Origin: Larimichthys crocea
Taxonomy: Eukaryota; Chordata; Actinopteri; Sciaenidae
Direction: 5' to 3'
Assembly (NCBI RefSeq): GCF_000972845.2
Contig: NC_040021.1
Location: forward strand, 7,297,291-7,361,290
Length of the DNA: 64,000 nt
The notes beneath the pieces were generated by a model. The model saw nothing but the letters and a program-made list of their open reading frames with translations, was not told the DNA's origin and did not search any database. Below, piece after piece: positions 1 to 12,480 of the stretch; within the stretch, counting starts at the first letter, position 1, and the number at the start of each line of letters is the position of its first letter. Position numbers and translations under genes: made by a program.

Positions 1-3000
1 TGCTGCTTCCTCTCTCTCTCTTCCTTCGTTCCTTTCTTCCTCTCGACTGTTTCCTCTGCTTCACCCTCTTCTGTCTCACCCACTGCTGCCCTCTGGGACA
101 AACTCAACATGACTGACAGCCGGACGAGAGATTTATATAACACGGTCAACTGTAGAAATGTGAAACACGCAGCGTAGATGTGTTTATACATTTGTGTGTC
201 CAGATATTGACATTTCAACATGGGGACCTATGGAGTCTGACTCACTTCTATAGCCAGCCCCAAGAGTACGTTTGAGGAACTCTTATCTTGCTTTACAGGG
301 GTTGAAATCATCTAAACCTAAACCCAAACCTACTCTACAACATTTGTACTATTAACTACAAACCAAATACACTATCCTGTACTAACACCGTACTTAAGTT
401 TGAACCCCTCTCACTATCTACTGCTGTATTGATCAACCATATCCATAAAATTTTTATTTCAGATTGACTGAACTGGATCGCATCAGATGTTTTCCAAATA
501 CTCAGCTAGAATATTAGCAGTCCAGCTCTTTATCTCTCCCAGCAGGCACTGCAGAGATCTTTTTAATGTCTCTGCAGGCAGGAGAGGGAGATGAGGAGGA
601 GGAGGAGGATGAAAGAAGATGAGGTGTTGAGCTGTAATGTGATGTATTGAGAGGTTCTGATAGAGGCTGATCAGAGCTGCAGTGGTAATCTGTCTGACAC
701 TGATAGCTTCTCCCAGAGTCAAGCCTACAGAGATCCTCTCAGATCAGTCATGTCAGACTCACTCTCAGAGTCTCCTCCTCTCTCACACATACAGAAAATG
801 TCTTTTTTTTATTTTAGACCAGCAAATACTCACATTTAAAAGGTTGGAATCAGTGCTAAATCGATTATCAGCATAGCTGCCAGCAGTAGATGTTAATTTC
901 CTTTCGATGGACTAACACCACACACTGAAAGATGCACATTTCCTCTCCCCCTCTCTGTCAGTTTCACTTTCTCATCATTGGATTATCGTCACAGCAGGGG
1001 TTGGGGGTCTTAAACAGTGCGGGGTATTCATGTCAAACACTGTTTGGGGTTTACAAATCACCAGCCACTTTAGCCGTGCTGTCAAGGGGCAGTAATATGT
1101 TTAAAGAACCCGAGGGGAGAGACAGTATGTGGGCTGTACTGGGACCTGTCAAGAGAGCTGTTACAACATAAGGGAAATACTGTCTAACAACAACGACAGC
1201 AAAGCGTCAAATCACTCGCATTGTTTACAGTATGTCACCCAGGAAGACCCACATACGTCCAATCAGCAGAGCCGTAAGACCACATTAAATAAACCTGGAA
1301 AGTAGATTGTGGACACCTTAGCTCAGGATTGTTCATCCCTACCACATGCTCACTTAACCATAACTGCAGCTGCAAGAAAACATGTAAAGATCCTTTAAGA
1401 GATGTCATATAAATAAGGTAACTGTAATGATCCCACAGTGGGGAAATTCACTTATTGCTGCAGCTCATATACACAAGGCTGATAAGAAATGACTCATAAA
1501 TAATAAATATATGGAATAAAGTCATGAAGTCATGCTGGTGTTAAAGAGTTTGATGGCTGTTGGAATGAAGGACCTGTGGTAGAGCTCCTTCTTACATGGT
1601 GAAGGAGCTGTTTAAGGCCTCCACAGGAGGTGAGAGGAGTTGTTCATGATGGATGTTAGCTTTGATAACAATCCAATCCCTGGATGTCTTCATGGTTGTT
1701 TTGTTTTTTTCAGCTGGGCATGAACTTGTCTGCTCGCATGTGTAATGATGGATTTGACTGCAAAACTGTTTTTAAAAGTGAAATGTCTAAAAACTGCCTG
1801 GTCTGTCTGATCTCTACACTGTGTTGGAATGACGGTTTTATTCTGCTCAGCAACACAAATTACAAACTGTTTCATCACTGCAGCACAGCAGACTGGTGAT
1901 GTATTGTGAACAATAGCTGCCTGTCACTGATCTAAAATTAGATGCTTATTTGGTGATTGTAGTTACACATGGAGCCTAAAAAGAGGAAACAAGGCAGGAT
2001 GAAAGATCTTTGGCAGAGAAAAGTCAGGGACCGGCCTCTGAATCCCTCACACTGAAGAAAATTATAACGTTCAGTAAACAGACACATCTCTCCCTTTAGC
2101 TCCTTCATTCAGTTTCTTTCTCTGCTCTTCTGGAGACGTGTACTGGCAGTAAATTTTAATTAAGACTGTGCCGACAGACAGTGCAAATCCCACAATCCCC
2201 GGCTGAGTTCACGTCCTCTGACAGTGATCAATGACACGACACTCTTCATGCACACACGTATGCAGGGACGTTACTTGCTGACGCTGCAGATGATTCACAC
2301 TGGTTACTATGGTAATGGGAAAAACTGGTAGCTTGTTGGCTGGTGGTGTTGTCAATTAAAAGCAGGTGACCCCGCCTCTGTCTGCGACGCATCTGGAGTC
2401 TGGAGGAAGGACTCCACGCTGACCCATAAATCAGAGCTGTTTTTGTCACATTTTATTCAGGCTAGAATGTAGAAATGATCAAGAATGTGCAGAGGAGTCA
2501 TGTTACATGTTTTAATTTCTCTCTGTTGATTTCCTGTTATAAATGATTATTGCCCGTTTTCCCATCAGTGCAATATCTCTGTATGACTCTGTTAGAGGAT
2601 ATTGAATCTGTGACTGTTTTTGATGAAGAGATGAGGAGAATGAGGATGAGTTGGAGGAAGAGGGTGTGGACATGCGACAGGCATGGCTGAGCAGTATCTG
2701 TTGTCATGGCTACACAAAAGTGCACTTACCGTTCAGCCAGCTGAGACGAAGTCACAGCAAACCACTCCCTTCACATCATCGATTTTTCAGCCCATCATCC
2801 TCTTTTTCTCCTCTCTAACTTTGTCCATATTCTCCCTTTCTTTGCCAGTCATTTCCTCTCACATCCTCCTCTATTACAACAAACTGTTATGCATCAATCA
2901 TGAACACTGATATAACTAGACATCTCCTGGTAACATGCAAAACAAACTGATATCTTGTACACAGAATAACAGCAGGAAGAAAAGAAATGCTACAAGCTTT

Positions 3001-3279
3001 ATAGCTGTAAACTGATAGGGAGCGAACTTGTTCTGGATGTAAATGGATAAATTTAGTGTTTGTACAACTGGTAACAAGTCAGCGATACTATGATGAGGGA
3101 ACAGTTCATAAAGAAACACTATTGCTCATTGTCACCAGGACAAACAGAGTCTATGTGCTTTACAGTGAAATCATTGTTCTCGTCTCTAATCAGTCTCTCT
3201 TTTCTCTTCCTCTGTCTCCCTCCTTCCTTCCTTACTTCCTCCCTAATTCACCTCTCCTCACCCCCCTCTCCTCACCCAG
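1..3279 (+). other. Intron of dpysl5 (upstream part), no exon seen
   Basis: No open frame here matches the missing N-terminal part of CRMP5, and the first recognisable exon begins at 3280 after a pyrimidine-rich tract and an AG acceptor. The stretch holds scattered low-complexity DNA and a fragment of a common fish repeat near 1405-1480. It is read as intron because the exon at 3280 is internal and in frame 0. A distant non-coding exon cannot be excluded. Confidence 0.6.
1400..1480. repeat. Interspersed repeat fragment (aatgatccc/aaattcac type)
   Basis: The motif aatgatcccacagtgggg followed by aaattcac recurs in variant form at about 7340-7400 (aatgatcccagagcgaaatt), and a related form lies at 11800-11860. 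Short pieces with this signature are scattered widely in fish genomes as tails of non-LTR or SINE-like elements. The family cannot be named from this sequence. Confidence 0.4.
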
Positions 3280-6200
3280 GCGGCTCTGATGGGTGGCACC
3301 ACCATGGTGATGGCTCTGGTCCTGCCTGAACAACACTGCTCTCTGCTGGACGCCTACGAGAACTGCCGAGCTCTGGCTGACGCCAAGGCGTGCTGCGACT
3401 ATGCTCTACACGTCGGGGTGACTTGGTGGGGACCGAAGGTGAGAGCCGGAGAGGACATGGACACACTTACACTGAAATCATTTACAAACACATTATCACT
3501 ACATTGCATTATTATTTGTTGTTTCGCTCTTCAAGCCTCCCTGACTGAGTAATGAAGCAGCACATATTCATATGTGGGTGAAATGTGTCATGACCTACAT
3601 TAAACCTTATATGAACTGGGTTAACACACATGCTCACTGGGCACATCAGGCAGAGTTTATGAGTCAACATGCCTCATTCAGCCTTTGGCATTAATGTCTG
3701 CGCTGCATCATCTGCTGACTCTGTGCATCTGCCACATCGTATTATTATATAGTAGCTATTAACATCCTTGTAATATCATGATATAAGAGGCTGCAACTAA
3801 GAATTATCAATTAATCTGGCAGTTGTTATTGATTAATTGATCAATCATTCAGTCTATTAAATGTAAAATACTTTAAAATGTCAGAGCCCAAGTACCAACC
3901 AACAGTCCAAAAGTTTCATGATTCCCATGATTCTCTTTGAAGTAATCATTATCTTCATTTTTTAATTGTAATTTAATGTTTAACATTATATTAAGCCTGA
4001 GTTAGCATACATTCAGACAGGATCAGGTGCTGCCGTGAATCGCTGTATTGTTGTGTGGTGGTGTGTGTGTGTGAGGAGGGTCAGAGGGGTTAGTAAATAG
4101 GAAATAACGTTTTTTTTCACTGATTTATCGGCTTTATCAAGTTGGACACTCCCTGCTGCCCACACCGCCACAGCCAAAACACACTACCCCCACTGTAATT
4201 CATGGAAAAACGTGTGTTTTTCCATGAATTAGAGTGGGGGTAGTGTGTTTTGAATTACACTGCAACACCAGATTCTGCCTGCGTATACCCTAATTTATGA
4301 TTTATAGAAATTTACAATACTCAGAAACCTGAAATCTACGCCTGAAGCTTCTTCAGTTAGTCAAGTCAGTTTCAAAGTACAATGGCCCTTTAAATAGAGG
4401 AAGAGACTGCTTCTTTCTTATGGACAAAGTATTATCCTTCATTTGATGTTTGATGACCCTCTTACTGCAGTATTATTAGAATATTTCCTCATTAAACATC
4501 AGAAGGTTCCTGTTTGCTGCGTTTTTGAGTGAATTAAATTGATTTTCTGAGTGGTGAATGTTTTTGTGGGACTGTGATATTCACCAATGTGAATGTAACA
4601 TGATCTCATTCTGGCTGCTCTCCAAGCTCATTTCATGCCCCATATAACACACACACACTCTATGCCCACATTTACACTGTCTAACGCTCTTCACTGTCAG
4701 CCTTTGCCAACTCAAACCAAAACCTTCTCAGTCCTCGGAGCTGATTGGCTACAAGCATCACTTCTGATCCCTGACCTCTGACCTTTGTGTCCTGCGCTCA
4801 GGTGCGTAATGAGATGGAGACCCTGGTGAGGGAGCACGGAGTGAACTCGTTCCAGATGTTCATGGCCTACAAAGACATGATGATGCTGAGGGACTCTGAG
4901 CTCTACCAGACGCTGCAGACCTGTAAAGACATCGGGGCCATCGCACGTGTCCACGCTGAGAACGGAGAGCTGGTGGCAGAGGTGCTCATCCAACAAAACA
5001 CACTTCACTTACTGCCATTTTACCTTTTAATAAAGATGTTGAGCACAATTATTAGTTTTCACTTAACTAGTAACATTTAAGATGCTTTGACCATCTATAT
5101 GTGTGCAGGGTTTTTTTTTTTACATGTGTGTGTGTTTGTGTGTTGTTAGAGTGCCAAAGAGGCTCTGGATTTGGGCATCAGTGGACCAGAGGGTATCGAG
5201 ATCAGTCGACCAGAAGAGGTACGTTATTTCTTATTACTTAGTTATATTAAGCCCTACACATGCATCGATTGTATTTTGGACATGGAGTTGATACATGTCA
5301 TCAACAAACATCCAACTTTCCTCACTAACTGGTCTATTTCCATAAACAAGCTGACCACGTCCACACAGTTCATGATAAAGACCTTATATATAAATGTACA
5401 TATTAAACTTCTTCATCTTATTTTCTACAGCTGGAGTCTGAGGCTACTCACAGAGCTGTCACCATCGCCAACAGGGTAAACAGACACAAATATACAGATG
5501 TTAACATCCTGTCTGTGTGCAACTGTCTGTATGTTATTGATAAATGAATGAATGCTCTTGATTGCAGGCTCGCTGCCCAATCTACCTGGTGAATGTATCC
5601 AGTATGCCTGCTGGAGACATGATTGCTGCTGCTAAGATGCAAGGTGAGAGATTTGACCCTGATGATGATGATATAAAGTAGATGGAGACGATCTTCTTCT
5701 AACAGCCACCTTCCTCTCCTGTTTTATGTCTGTTCTGTCTGTGCAGGTAAGGTGGTCCACGCAGAGACCACAGTAGCTCACGCGGTGCTGAACGGGATGC
5801 AGTATTACCACCAGGACTGGGCACACGCTGCTGCCCACGTCATCGTCCCTCCCCTCCGCCTCGACCCTAACACCCCCAGCTTCCTCATGGGCCTGCTGGG
5901 AAAGTATGTAAACAGTCCTGACATTATGTTTTATCATACAGTTCATTAATTAGTGATAAATTAGATCTGTATGGTCGGTAAAGCATGTATATCCTGTTTC
6001 TAGTGACACTCTGAGCGTTGTGGCATCGGAGCACCGTCCATTCGGAATCAAGCAGAGAGCTTTGGGGAAAGAGGACTTCACAAAGATCCCTCACGGTGTG
6101 GCTGGAGTCCAGGACAGGATGAGCGTCATCTGGGAGAGGGGAGTGGTACGTACACACATCCAGTACACACACACACACACACAAACACCTTTCACCTTTC

Positions 6201-8246
6201 TGAACATGTTTTTTGTAGTAGAACACAACATATAGCAAATGTATTTAAAGATATTAAACATTGTGCAAAACAGGAATAGAAGTGTATAGAAAATTTTAAG
6301 AATGCCTGGATCTCGACAAGTTGACAGTTAACAATAAACAGTACATTTGTTATTATGACTAAAACTGGTCCGGCACACTTGAGGTCAAAACTAAAATTAG
6401 TTTGACCCCCCTGCTCTATAATAATATTAAATTAAATGCATTAATATTTGCAGGTTACAGGAAAGATGGATGAGAATCGTTTTGTGGCAGTGACGAGCTC
6501 CAACGCTGCAAAGATCTACAACCTGTACCCACGCAAGGGTCGCATCATCCCCGGGGCTGACGCTGACGTGGTGGTCTGGGATCCAGATGCAACAAGGTAC
6601 GCGGTTACATTTCCGACATGAAGACGTGGCTCACAAACACACACTCGCCATTATTGCCTGAACAAACAACTCTGGCGTTAAATGGCTGTTGTGTCTGCGC
6701 AGGACGATCTCTGTGAGCACTCAGGTGCAGGGCGGAGACTTCAACCTGTACGAGGGGATGCGCTGCCACGGCGTTCCCCTGGTCACCATCAGCCGAGGAC
6801 GTCTGGTGTGTGAGAACGGTGTGTTCATGTGCGCTGAGGGCTCTGGAAAGTTCTACCCACAGCGCACCTTCCCTGACTACCTCTACAAGAAGATGGTGCA
6901 GAGAGAAAAGGTGTGTTCACTATCATTCATTAAAGTTGAGTCAGAACAGTGGATGCTCATGCTGGGCTGTGCAGTGTCAGCCGACAGTGAACCTCCCGCA
7001 AACACAGCCATCATACTGAGTCTAACTGCACCGATTTGACAGTTTATATAAAGGATTTAATACTCTACTCTCTCTCTGTGCGCTGACACTGTTTTTCTGC
7101 TGCTGCTGTCTGCAAAAAACTCCTTCGTGCAGCGTCTGCACAGTTTGTTCTGCTCTGTTTTAGACACACTGGATGGTTTATACTGCTAACTTGTGGGAAA
7201 TACTTTTCTATTTTTTATTTGTTGTATTTAGGTTAACACAGGGTCAACAATACAATAAAATATGTTCGATGAGAGAAGAACAGGTCAGCTCAGCATTGAG
7301 AGTACTAGCAGTGCTAAAAATAACAAAATAGAATAAGATAAGATTGATAGACTTTAATGATCCCAGAGCGAAATTCACTTGTCACTCGCACTATGAATAT
7401 ATAGAAAAAGTCATAAAGTCCTGCAAGAGTGTACTATACACTGTATAAATGTGAAAGGGTTGTTTGTCCTTATTCTTTATAAAGACTTTATTGCTGTTTA
7501 TAATAGTGGCATTCAAATTTTTAGAAAGTAGAGAGTCTTGAGATTTTACCACAGAAATGTAAAAATATTTGGGGCGTACACAGGCAGAATATCTGGGTCA
7601 TATGGTTAATTTTAGTCTGAATCTGTACTGAGCTTTAGTCTACTGTTGAGGATGTTCCTTAAGTTAAGAACTATAACTGTCAACTCAAATAAATCGCTGT
7701 CATCCTCATTTGCAATTTATGATGAGTGTTATCGACAGAGCTATTATTATCTTATCTGTTAATACTCCCTCAAGCAAAGAAGACCAGATCATAAAATGCA
7801 TGTTCTTCATGAAGGAGACAAATAAAGAAGAGCAGAGTTGATGCCTCTATGAGCTCTGTGTGTGCTCTGTATTTATTCTCTACCTGTCACCTGTTTCAGA
7901 GTCAGGCTTATAAAGGGGTTGCTAGGGATCCGTACTCCGGTGACGTGGCCAAGGTGGCAAATGCCATGAAGAAGGAACTCGGTTTGGGCCCCATTGATGG
8001 TGACAATGCCGACAAAGGGCCCCCTGGTGCTCGGGTGCACCAGGGAGTCCGAGACCTCCATGAGTCGTCCTTTAGCCTCTCAGGTAGGCTGGAACAAAAC
8101 GTAACTGTAGTTTTGGTGATTTCTATGTGCTCAAACTAAACACCCTGTTTTTTCTCTCAGGGTCTCAGGTCGACGACCACATCCCCAAGAGGTCCTCGGC
8201 TCGGATCCTGGCCCCTCCCGGCGGTCGCTCCAGTGGTATTTGGTAA
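3280..8246 (+). CDS. dpysl5: Dihydropyrimidinase-related protein 5 (CRMP5), 5' partial
   Basis: Coding exons: 3280-3438, 4802-4981, 5150-5218, 5431-5475, 5568-5643, 5747-5903, 6004-6145, 6454-6596, 6703-6910, 7900-8083 and 8161-8246 (stop TAA). All have GT/AG borders and compatible phases. Together they give 482 residues; the family is about 564, so about 82 N-terminal residues lie upstream of the window. The fold is that of dihydropyrimidinase, but the lysine that becomes carboxylated in active enzymes (NSFK) is glutamine here (NSFQ, exon 4802-4981), as in CRMPs, so it should not be catalytic. The C-terminal end, [14 protein letters not shown] then [11 protein letters not shown], is diagnostic of DPYSL5 among CRMPs. 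CRMPs are cytosolic regulators of the neuronal cytoskeleton and of axon and dendrite growth. Teleosts may carry two dpysl5 copies; which one this is cannot be told. Confidence 0.96.
4176..4251. repeat. Near-perfect 36-bp-arm hairpin in dpysl5 intron
   Basis: Left arm 4176-4211 and right arm 4216-4251 are reverse complements with a single mismatch, separated by a 4-base loop (gtgt). It lies in the intron between the exons ending at 3438 and starting at 4802. It is too symmetric to be chance. It could be a small fold-back element or a pre-miRNA-like transcript. Confidence 0.85.
7330..7402. repeat. Interspersed repeat fragment in last large dpysl5 intron
   Basis: Second copy of the aatgatccc...aaattcac signature, inside the intron 6911-7899. 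Nothing coding is visible in the rest of that intron. Confidence 0.4.
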
Positions 8247-10530
8247 TCACTGATGCAGAGTGGAGCCTCAACCGTCCGACCCTCCTTGTTTTGTATAAAT
8301 CTGAGCAACCAGGAAAACTGCACTGATTTTCAATCACAGTCAAGAAGGGAAATATAAATTCAAGCATGTGTCTGTGATCGGTGATCTGCCAAAGTGACTT
8401 TTACAACTTCTAATTTGTGTCTTAATTGGAGTGACTGACCTGATTAATTGCGACGAGAGTGAAGGGCTATCTATGAATTTAAAACGTTTTGCCAAATTCA
8501 AGCTGATCACACCAACATTGACAAAGTCTGCTCATCACCACCCTGCTTGTGTCCCGCTAAACTAAACAAACTGTGAAAGATCAAAACCAGTACAGTTTTT
8601 GATGGTTTGAACTAAAGTGATGTCGACTGAATTATTTAAAAATAGTAGAACTGGATTCAGTGAATTATCTATTATACCCCCGCCACTCACACACACATAC
8701 ACAAACATACGGTACACTGTAGACACCATAGCTTTAGACTCATATGAAGATGTGTGTGGATTCTGTTTGTGATTAAACGCCCGCTGTGCTCGGCTTCCTG
8801 CAGCACTGTGGGTTCCTCTAACTGTTTTTGTTTCCACTGGATGAACTGTGCTGTGTAGTGGTGACATCCAACTGCTTTAAACACCGTGTGATCTTACAGC
8901 TAAACTCTCTAAACGGAGTCAGACTCGACCTTATCCATCCTCATATTTTCACTGCCTCTGACTTAAACAACACTCACATATCCCAGAAACATTCCTGCCT
9001 CACCTGCAATGTAGCAGGGTCTATAGATGGAAGTATAGAACCTGTGGGCTGAGTACTGATCCCACAACACCTAAATGTAGGCTTGTCTGCCATGGAAACG
9101 TAGTAGCCATAGACCTTGTGAAAGTTTCTAAATAAAGGAAAGATGAACAGATTTAAACATCGCAGTGTGGATATCGAAGGAGAAGCTTTCTGCGACTTTG
9201 CTACTGATAATACACAACATAAAGCGTAATGCTTGATGTAATTTCCATCTATAAAGTTGAATGCTGTGCCTTCTCATTCACCAGAGAGATCACTGAGAGC
9301 CTTCTGAGTAAAAACAGGAGCTGTTGTTGGACTGCTGAAAACACCAGAAGGTCTCATTTATCTAAGTATGTGTTAAACAAGCTTGAAATGTGTGCGAAAA
9401 GAGCTGCCCAAGGGAAAAGAAAGATTTAATTCAGTTAAAATTACCATGAGCATGCTACATTTATGTAATGAAAACACTAGTATTAGTGTTATAAATCAAA
9501 GCTCTATGAAGCTCATTGTTCTGGTTCCACAACCCACAACTTTACTGTTTTGGTTTTCCCTGCTCTTAACAGCCCTGTTTCTGACAATAAAGCTCTGATA
9601 AACACAGTGTTAGGTGCTAAGTCAGTAAAGAAAATGGAGCATTTACCAGCTAAAGATACTTTTAACACCGGAGTTGGTGGAGACCAGAACAGTGTTAGAG
9701 GGGAGAGGAGAGAATATTGAACTAAAACAGGCTGTAGTTCTGCCCCAAACATGGCCAAAATGATTTAATAGGAAAATGTAGACAAAAATCAGATACAGTG
9801 AGGTTAAGACACTTGTAAATAAGATTCAGAATTACTGGTTTTAAAAGTTTGCACACCCGCGAAGAAATCTAAACACACGCAAAAAACTACAAAACTGTTC
9901 ATACACACAGTTGATAAATGAGGCCCCAGGTTGTCCAACAAAATAAATAGTTGTTGAGTTTCAGTAGCCTCTCATGGAGCACATTTTGAAAGCAGACTTC
10001 CTGATTGTAGGAAAATAAAGTGGGATTGTTGTTAGAGAGGTTTGTCTCCACAGAGCAGGAAGATTGAGCTGCACAGGCTGAAGAAAACCACTGACCCTCT
10101 CACCTCCTGACGATCTCATTCCTGCCTAGCAGTATTATATATTTATACACGACCACGTCTTCTTGTCTGTGAACTATATATTTAGGATGTTTTTGTTTTG
10201 TTTTTTTAGTTGAAAGAATAAATGTGCCAATGTGAATCACCCCGTGCCACACCTACACCCATGCATGAAGAGCACCACATGGAGACAGAGGATTGAAACG
10301 TCTCCTGAACGCCGCAGGCTCGCAACGACAACTGGTGCTGTTTTTTTACAATTACCTACGACGGCGTTATTTTATTGTTGGCTGGGTTCGTTGTTTTGAA
10401 GGCACTGTGACTGCTCAGTGGCTGTGTGTGTTTGTAGATCTTTGTTGTGTTGGACAGTGAACCTGTTGAATCTGTAAGTGGCTGCTTGTTTCTTACCACA
10501 AGAGAATAAAGTGAGAAAAATAATATCTCA
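8247..10530 (+). other. dpysl5 3' UTR and downstream flank
   Basis: No spliceable conserved ORF follows the stop. Candidate AATAAA poly(A) signals are at 9131-9136, 9586-9591 and 10505-10510. The last is followed by GT-rich sequence, so a long 3' UTR of about 2.3 kb, common for neuronal genes, is possible. Which site is used cannot be decided from sequence. Confidence 0.5.
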
Positions 10531-10673
10531 ATTCTTTTTATGTGTCATGTGATATTTCTAATATGGCAACATTAAACAATTTATCCAAGGATTAATGAAG
10601 TAATTGATTAATTAACAGATATGATAGAAAGAAAAACACAGCAAGATCAGAAAATTCTTAATCCAGGGGGAAA

Positions 10674-10761
10674 ACCATGTGTGTGCGGCTCAAGGCTAGC
10701 TGCATGGTATCTCTATTACCATGTGTGTGCGGCTCAAGGCTAGCTGCATGGTATCTCTATT
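10674..10761. repeat. 44-bp exact tandem duplication
   Basis: Two back-to-back identical 44-bp units (10674-10717 and 10718-10761). Each starts with ACCATG and carries the complementary CATGGT near its end, with an inner GGCTAGC. The intergenic DNA around it, to about 12.1 kb, holds only AT-rich repeats. Confidence 0.9.
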
Positions 10762-11545
10762 TTATGTGAAGTAACCTATTTATCCTGGTTGACCTGCCAA
10801 TAAAGTTAAAGCAGGTTTGGATCACCTCCACATCATCCTTATCATCTTTTAAACCCTTCACAGCCTCCAACACCACAACTTCACTTCAGAGTTGTAAATG
10901 TTAAAAGCTCCTCCAATCACAGATTGAGGCCCTGTTTTTAGTTTTTAAGCACATGATGAGTTGTTTTGCTCTGCCACTGTATCAATATTATTCATTGTCA
11001 GAGTTTTTGGCCAAGAGAGCTGAAATTTCTAACTCAGTAAATACAAAATTCAATAAAATAAATGATAATAATAATAAGTGATTTCTTGTCCTTAATGTCA
11101 AGCAAAGATTAAATGTACACTGACAACCAGCTGTGTACATTTACACAAATACTGTATTATAATTTTACTTTGAGTATTTTTTATTTTATGCTATTTTATA
11201 CTTCTACTTTCAGATGCACATTTATTTGTTACTCCACTATATTTTCTTAAAAGTTTCAATTACTACTTACTCTGTCCATTAAAAGTATTAATACAAAATG
11301 TCTTAAGATTATTAATTAAAAATGTAAATCAATTATTAAATCATGATACATTGCTATAAATTCATATTAAGAGTAATAATAATACATTTTATTTCATAGG
11401 CGCCTTTCTGTCACCCAAGGATACCTTACAATAAATAGAATCGACAGCAAATAACAAAAACAAGTGTACCAAATTACAAGAATACAACATTAAAAACAGG
11501 TTAGAATAGGACAATGCAATTGAATCAGTCAGATGGAAAAGGCAG

Positions 11546-11638
11546 TTTTAAACAGGTGGGTTTTGAGTGCAGACTTGAATTGTGACATCAACTCACTCTC
11601 ACAATTCAAGTCTGCACTCAAAACCCACCTGTTTAAAA
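11546..11638. repeat. Perfect 40-bp-arm hairpin, LINE-tail-like
   Basis: Arms 11546-11585 and 11599-11638 are exact reverse complements around a 13-base loop. Read on the + strand the right arm encodes SQFKSALKTHLFKK, which resembles the FKxxLKTHLF end of reverse transcriptases of fish non-LTR elements. It therefore looks like an inverted duplication of a retroposon tail. An ORF of 60 codons here is incidental. Confidence 0.8.
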
Positions 11639-11719
11639 AATATTTATATATATTTTATTTTAAGCTACTTCATACTTCCACTCCCCTCTACAGAGGGAAA
11701 TGTACATTTAATTGACAGT

Positions 11720-11728
11720 ATATAGTAG

Positions 11729-11759
<31 letters not shown>

Positions 11760-12170
11760 ATAGTATACTATAGTATACTATAGAATAGAATAGAATAGAA
11801 TAGATCTTTATTGTCATTGTCACAGGTACAACGAGATTGAAAGTGCTTCTAGTCAGTGCAATAAAATCCTAGCATTAAAGTGACTAGTGAGTGTTAAAAT
11901 AGCTAGAATAAATAAGAATAAAAATACCCGAGACATTAAAATGTACTAAAATAAATAAAATTAAACATATGCTAAAATCATATATAGTATATAGCACATT
12001 TAAATACAACAAGACATTGCCCAAAGTGCTGCACAACATCAAAACCAAATAAAATACAGTAGAAGGAAAAAGTAAATAAATAAAATAAGTTATAGACAAA
12101 TTAAGCAATTACATAGAGTATAGTATAGTATACTATAGTATAGTACAGTATAGTATAGTATAGTATTTAT
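11720..12170. repeat. AT-rich simple repeats and retroposon tail
   Basis: (TA)n at about 11726-11753 is followed by agtat/actat direct and inverted runs, a gaataga pentamer-like run, then an atctttattgtcattgtcac retroposon-type tail. A second tagta run lies at 12117-12166. No gene is seen. Confidence 0.7.
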
Positions 12171-12179
12171 CAAAATGAG

Positions 12180-12475
12180 TGAAACCGAGAAGGAGGGAGA
12201 AGCACCACGGGTCATTATAATCACAACACAGTGGCTGCATTCACACCCTGTGCTCCGTCATGGCTGCTCCGTCATGGCTGCTCCTGGGACACCAGTTTCA
12301 CTAAAACTAATCTGAAAACGCTGCAACTGGGTCGCGCATGCGCTCTTCCAACAGCTTAGCGTTCGAAGCGCAGTCTCGCGCAGCTTGCTGAGGCAACAGT
12401 CGGGGTTATAGCAACGGGAAAGCCCGTCATTAAGACACAACGGGACGGCTGTGAGAGAGACGCTGCGCACTTCAG
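12180..12475 (+). promoter_or_regulatory. Probable mapre3 CpG promoter and non-coding exon 1
   Basis: An abrupt CpG-rich patch in AT-rich DNA. It contains the NRF1-type palindrome CGCGCATGCGC at 12333-12343, and a possible splice donor (gtgagtat) follows at 12474. No conserved ATG is present, so exon 1 would be non-coding and spliced to the small exon at 15615-15680. The NRF1 consensus is established; its use here is inferred. Confidence 0.6.
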
Positions 12476-12480
12476 TGAGT

